64,000 nt of DNA from positions 1 through 64,000 of the forward strand of contig CAUJDD010000044.1 of the NCBI GenBank assembly GCA_963169295.1. The letters run 5' to 3'. This DNA is from UBA4416 sp020846025 (GTDB lineage: Bacteria; Bacteroidota; Bacteroidia; B-17B0; Aurantibacillaceae). Position 1 is the stretch's first letter; each line of letters starts with the position of its first letter. The translations under genes were made by a program, and so were the position numbers. Of this stretch, positions 63,636-64,000 are shown one piece after another. The notes under the pieces are model-generated. The model saw nothing but the letters and a program-made list of their open reading frames with translations. It was not told the DNA's origin and made no database searches.

Positions 63636-64000
63636 ATGAAAAAAATAGGATTTACATCTTTAATATTTTTACTCTGTTTTGTTACATATTCTCAATACAC
63701 ACCCGAGTTAAAATCGACACTTAAAAGAGTAAAAGAAGCTTCTTATTACGATTCTATACAACTGTTTGATAGAGGATCAAGTGCTATTAATTTGGCAACT
63801 AAATTAAATCAAAAAGGAGCAATAGCTGAGGTTTATTTATACTATGGAAACTATTTTTACTATATACGTAATATAGATAGGGCCAAGTCCTTTATGGAAA
63901 AGGCTAAAGTAACTGCTCAAGGTTATCAGAATACCCACATTGAAGATTTAGCCAATATCAGGTTAATTTATATTGATTATGAATTAGGTATAAACTCTAA
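63636..64000 (+). CDS. Partial: exported protein with TPR-like helices
   Basis: The window ends in this open frame, so only 121 residues are seen. It begins with a signal peptide (MKKIGFTSLIFLLCFVTYSQ). The next residues form helices that look like tetratricopeptide repeats (AIAEVYLYYGNYFYYIRNIDRAKSF, region 62-87). In Bacteroidota such starts often belong to TPR sensor histidine kinases or LuxR-type regulators with a periplasmic TPR part; the missing C terminus decides. Divergent from the giant cargo gene. Confidence 0.6.
   Translation, partial: MKKIGFTSLIFLLCFVTYSQYTPELKSTLKRVKEASYYDSIQLFDRGSSAINLATKLNQKGAIAEVYLYYGNYFYYIRNIDRAKSFMEKAKVTAQGYQNTHIEDLANIRLIYIDYELGINS

Overview
This AT-rich window comes from a member of the Bacteroidota, probably a flavobacteria-like or Sphingobacteriia-like aquatic or soil bacterium. 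Four things point there. There are type IX secretion (T9SS) parts and cargo: SprE/PorW, PorP/SprF, two proteases with type A sorting tails and one giant type B cargo. Promoters look like the Bacteroidota TTG-N19-TAnnTTTG form. Most genes lack a Shine-Dalgarno. The order tRNA-Thr/Tyr/Gly/Thr, tuf, tRNA-Trp, secE, nusG, rplK, rplA, rplJ, rplL, rpoB, rpoC is conserved in the phylum.

Layout. 0.2-4.7 kb (+): three secreted proteins in one operon, ending in an M4 metalloprotease with a T9SS tail. 4.7-6.1 kb: an 11-copy, exactly 21-bp degenerate tandem repeat, an Xre-type regulator and about 0.8 kb of decayed-looking DNA with a strong hairpin. 6.1-19.7 kb (-): the transcription/translation operon with four tRNAs, tuf, tRNA-Trp and secE to rpoC; several spacers hold strong hairpins. 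19.8-24.7 kb (-): an operon of sprE/porW, a bactofilin, atpZ, a small membrane protein and a C1 peptidase. 24.8-25.6 kb (+): an M23 peptidase. 26.1-27.3 kb (+): rpsF-rpsR-rplI. 27.3-30.8 kb (-): an uncharacterised histidine-rich polytopic membrane protein with a Crp/Fnr regulator, a double VOC protein and a GNAT enzyme. 30.9-36.7 kb (+): an S8 protease with T9SS tail, a lipoprotein, purB and a glycosyltransferase. 36.7-44.6 kb (-): a surface-glycan cluster (MBOAT, two SGNH esterases, O-antigen ligase/polymerase-like, FemAB-like, APS kinase). 44.7-47.8 kb (+): deoC, an aldehyde dehydrogenase and a GNAT enzyme. 47.9-53.1 kb (-): atpB-E-F-H-A-G. 53.4-54.7 kb: two divergent peroxiredoxins. 54.8-63.5 kb (-): a giant glycine-rich/Ig-repeat T9SS cargo with its PorP/SprF and OmpA/PD40 partners. 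The window ends inside a TPR-like signalling or scaffold gene on +.

Most of the window is core or phylum-typical. The items most worth a second look are the 21-bp phased repeat array beside the Xre gene, the unannotated membrane protein/Crp pair, the sprE-bactofilin-atpZ-peptidase operon with a dyad in its divergent promoter, the canonical Shine-Dalgarno before rplI only, the hairpin after atpE, and an APS kinase with Thr where the phospho-Ser is expected inside a glycan cluster. No CRISPR array, rRNA gene or intact insertion sequence was seen.
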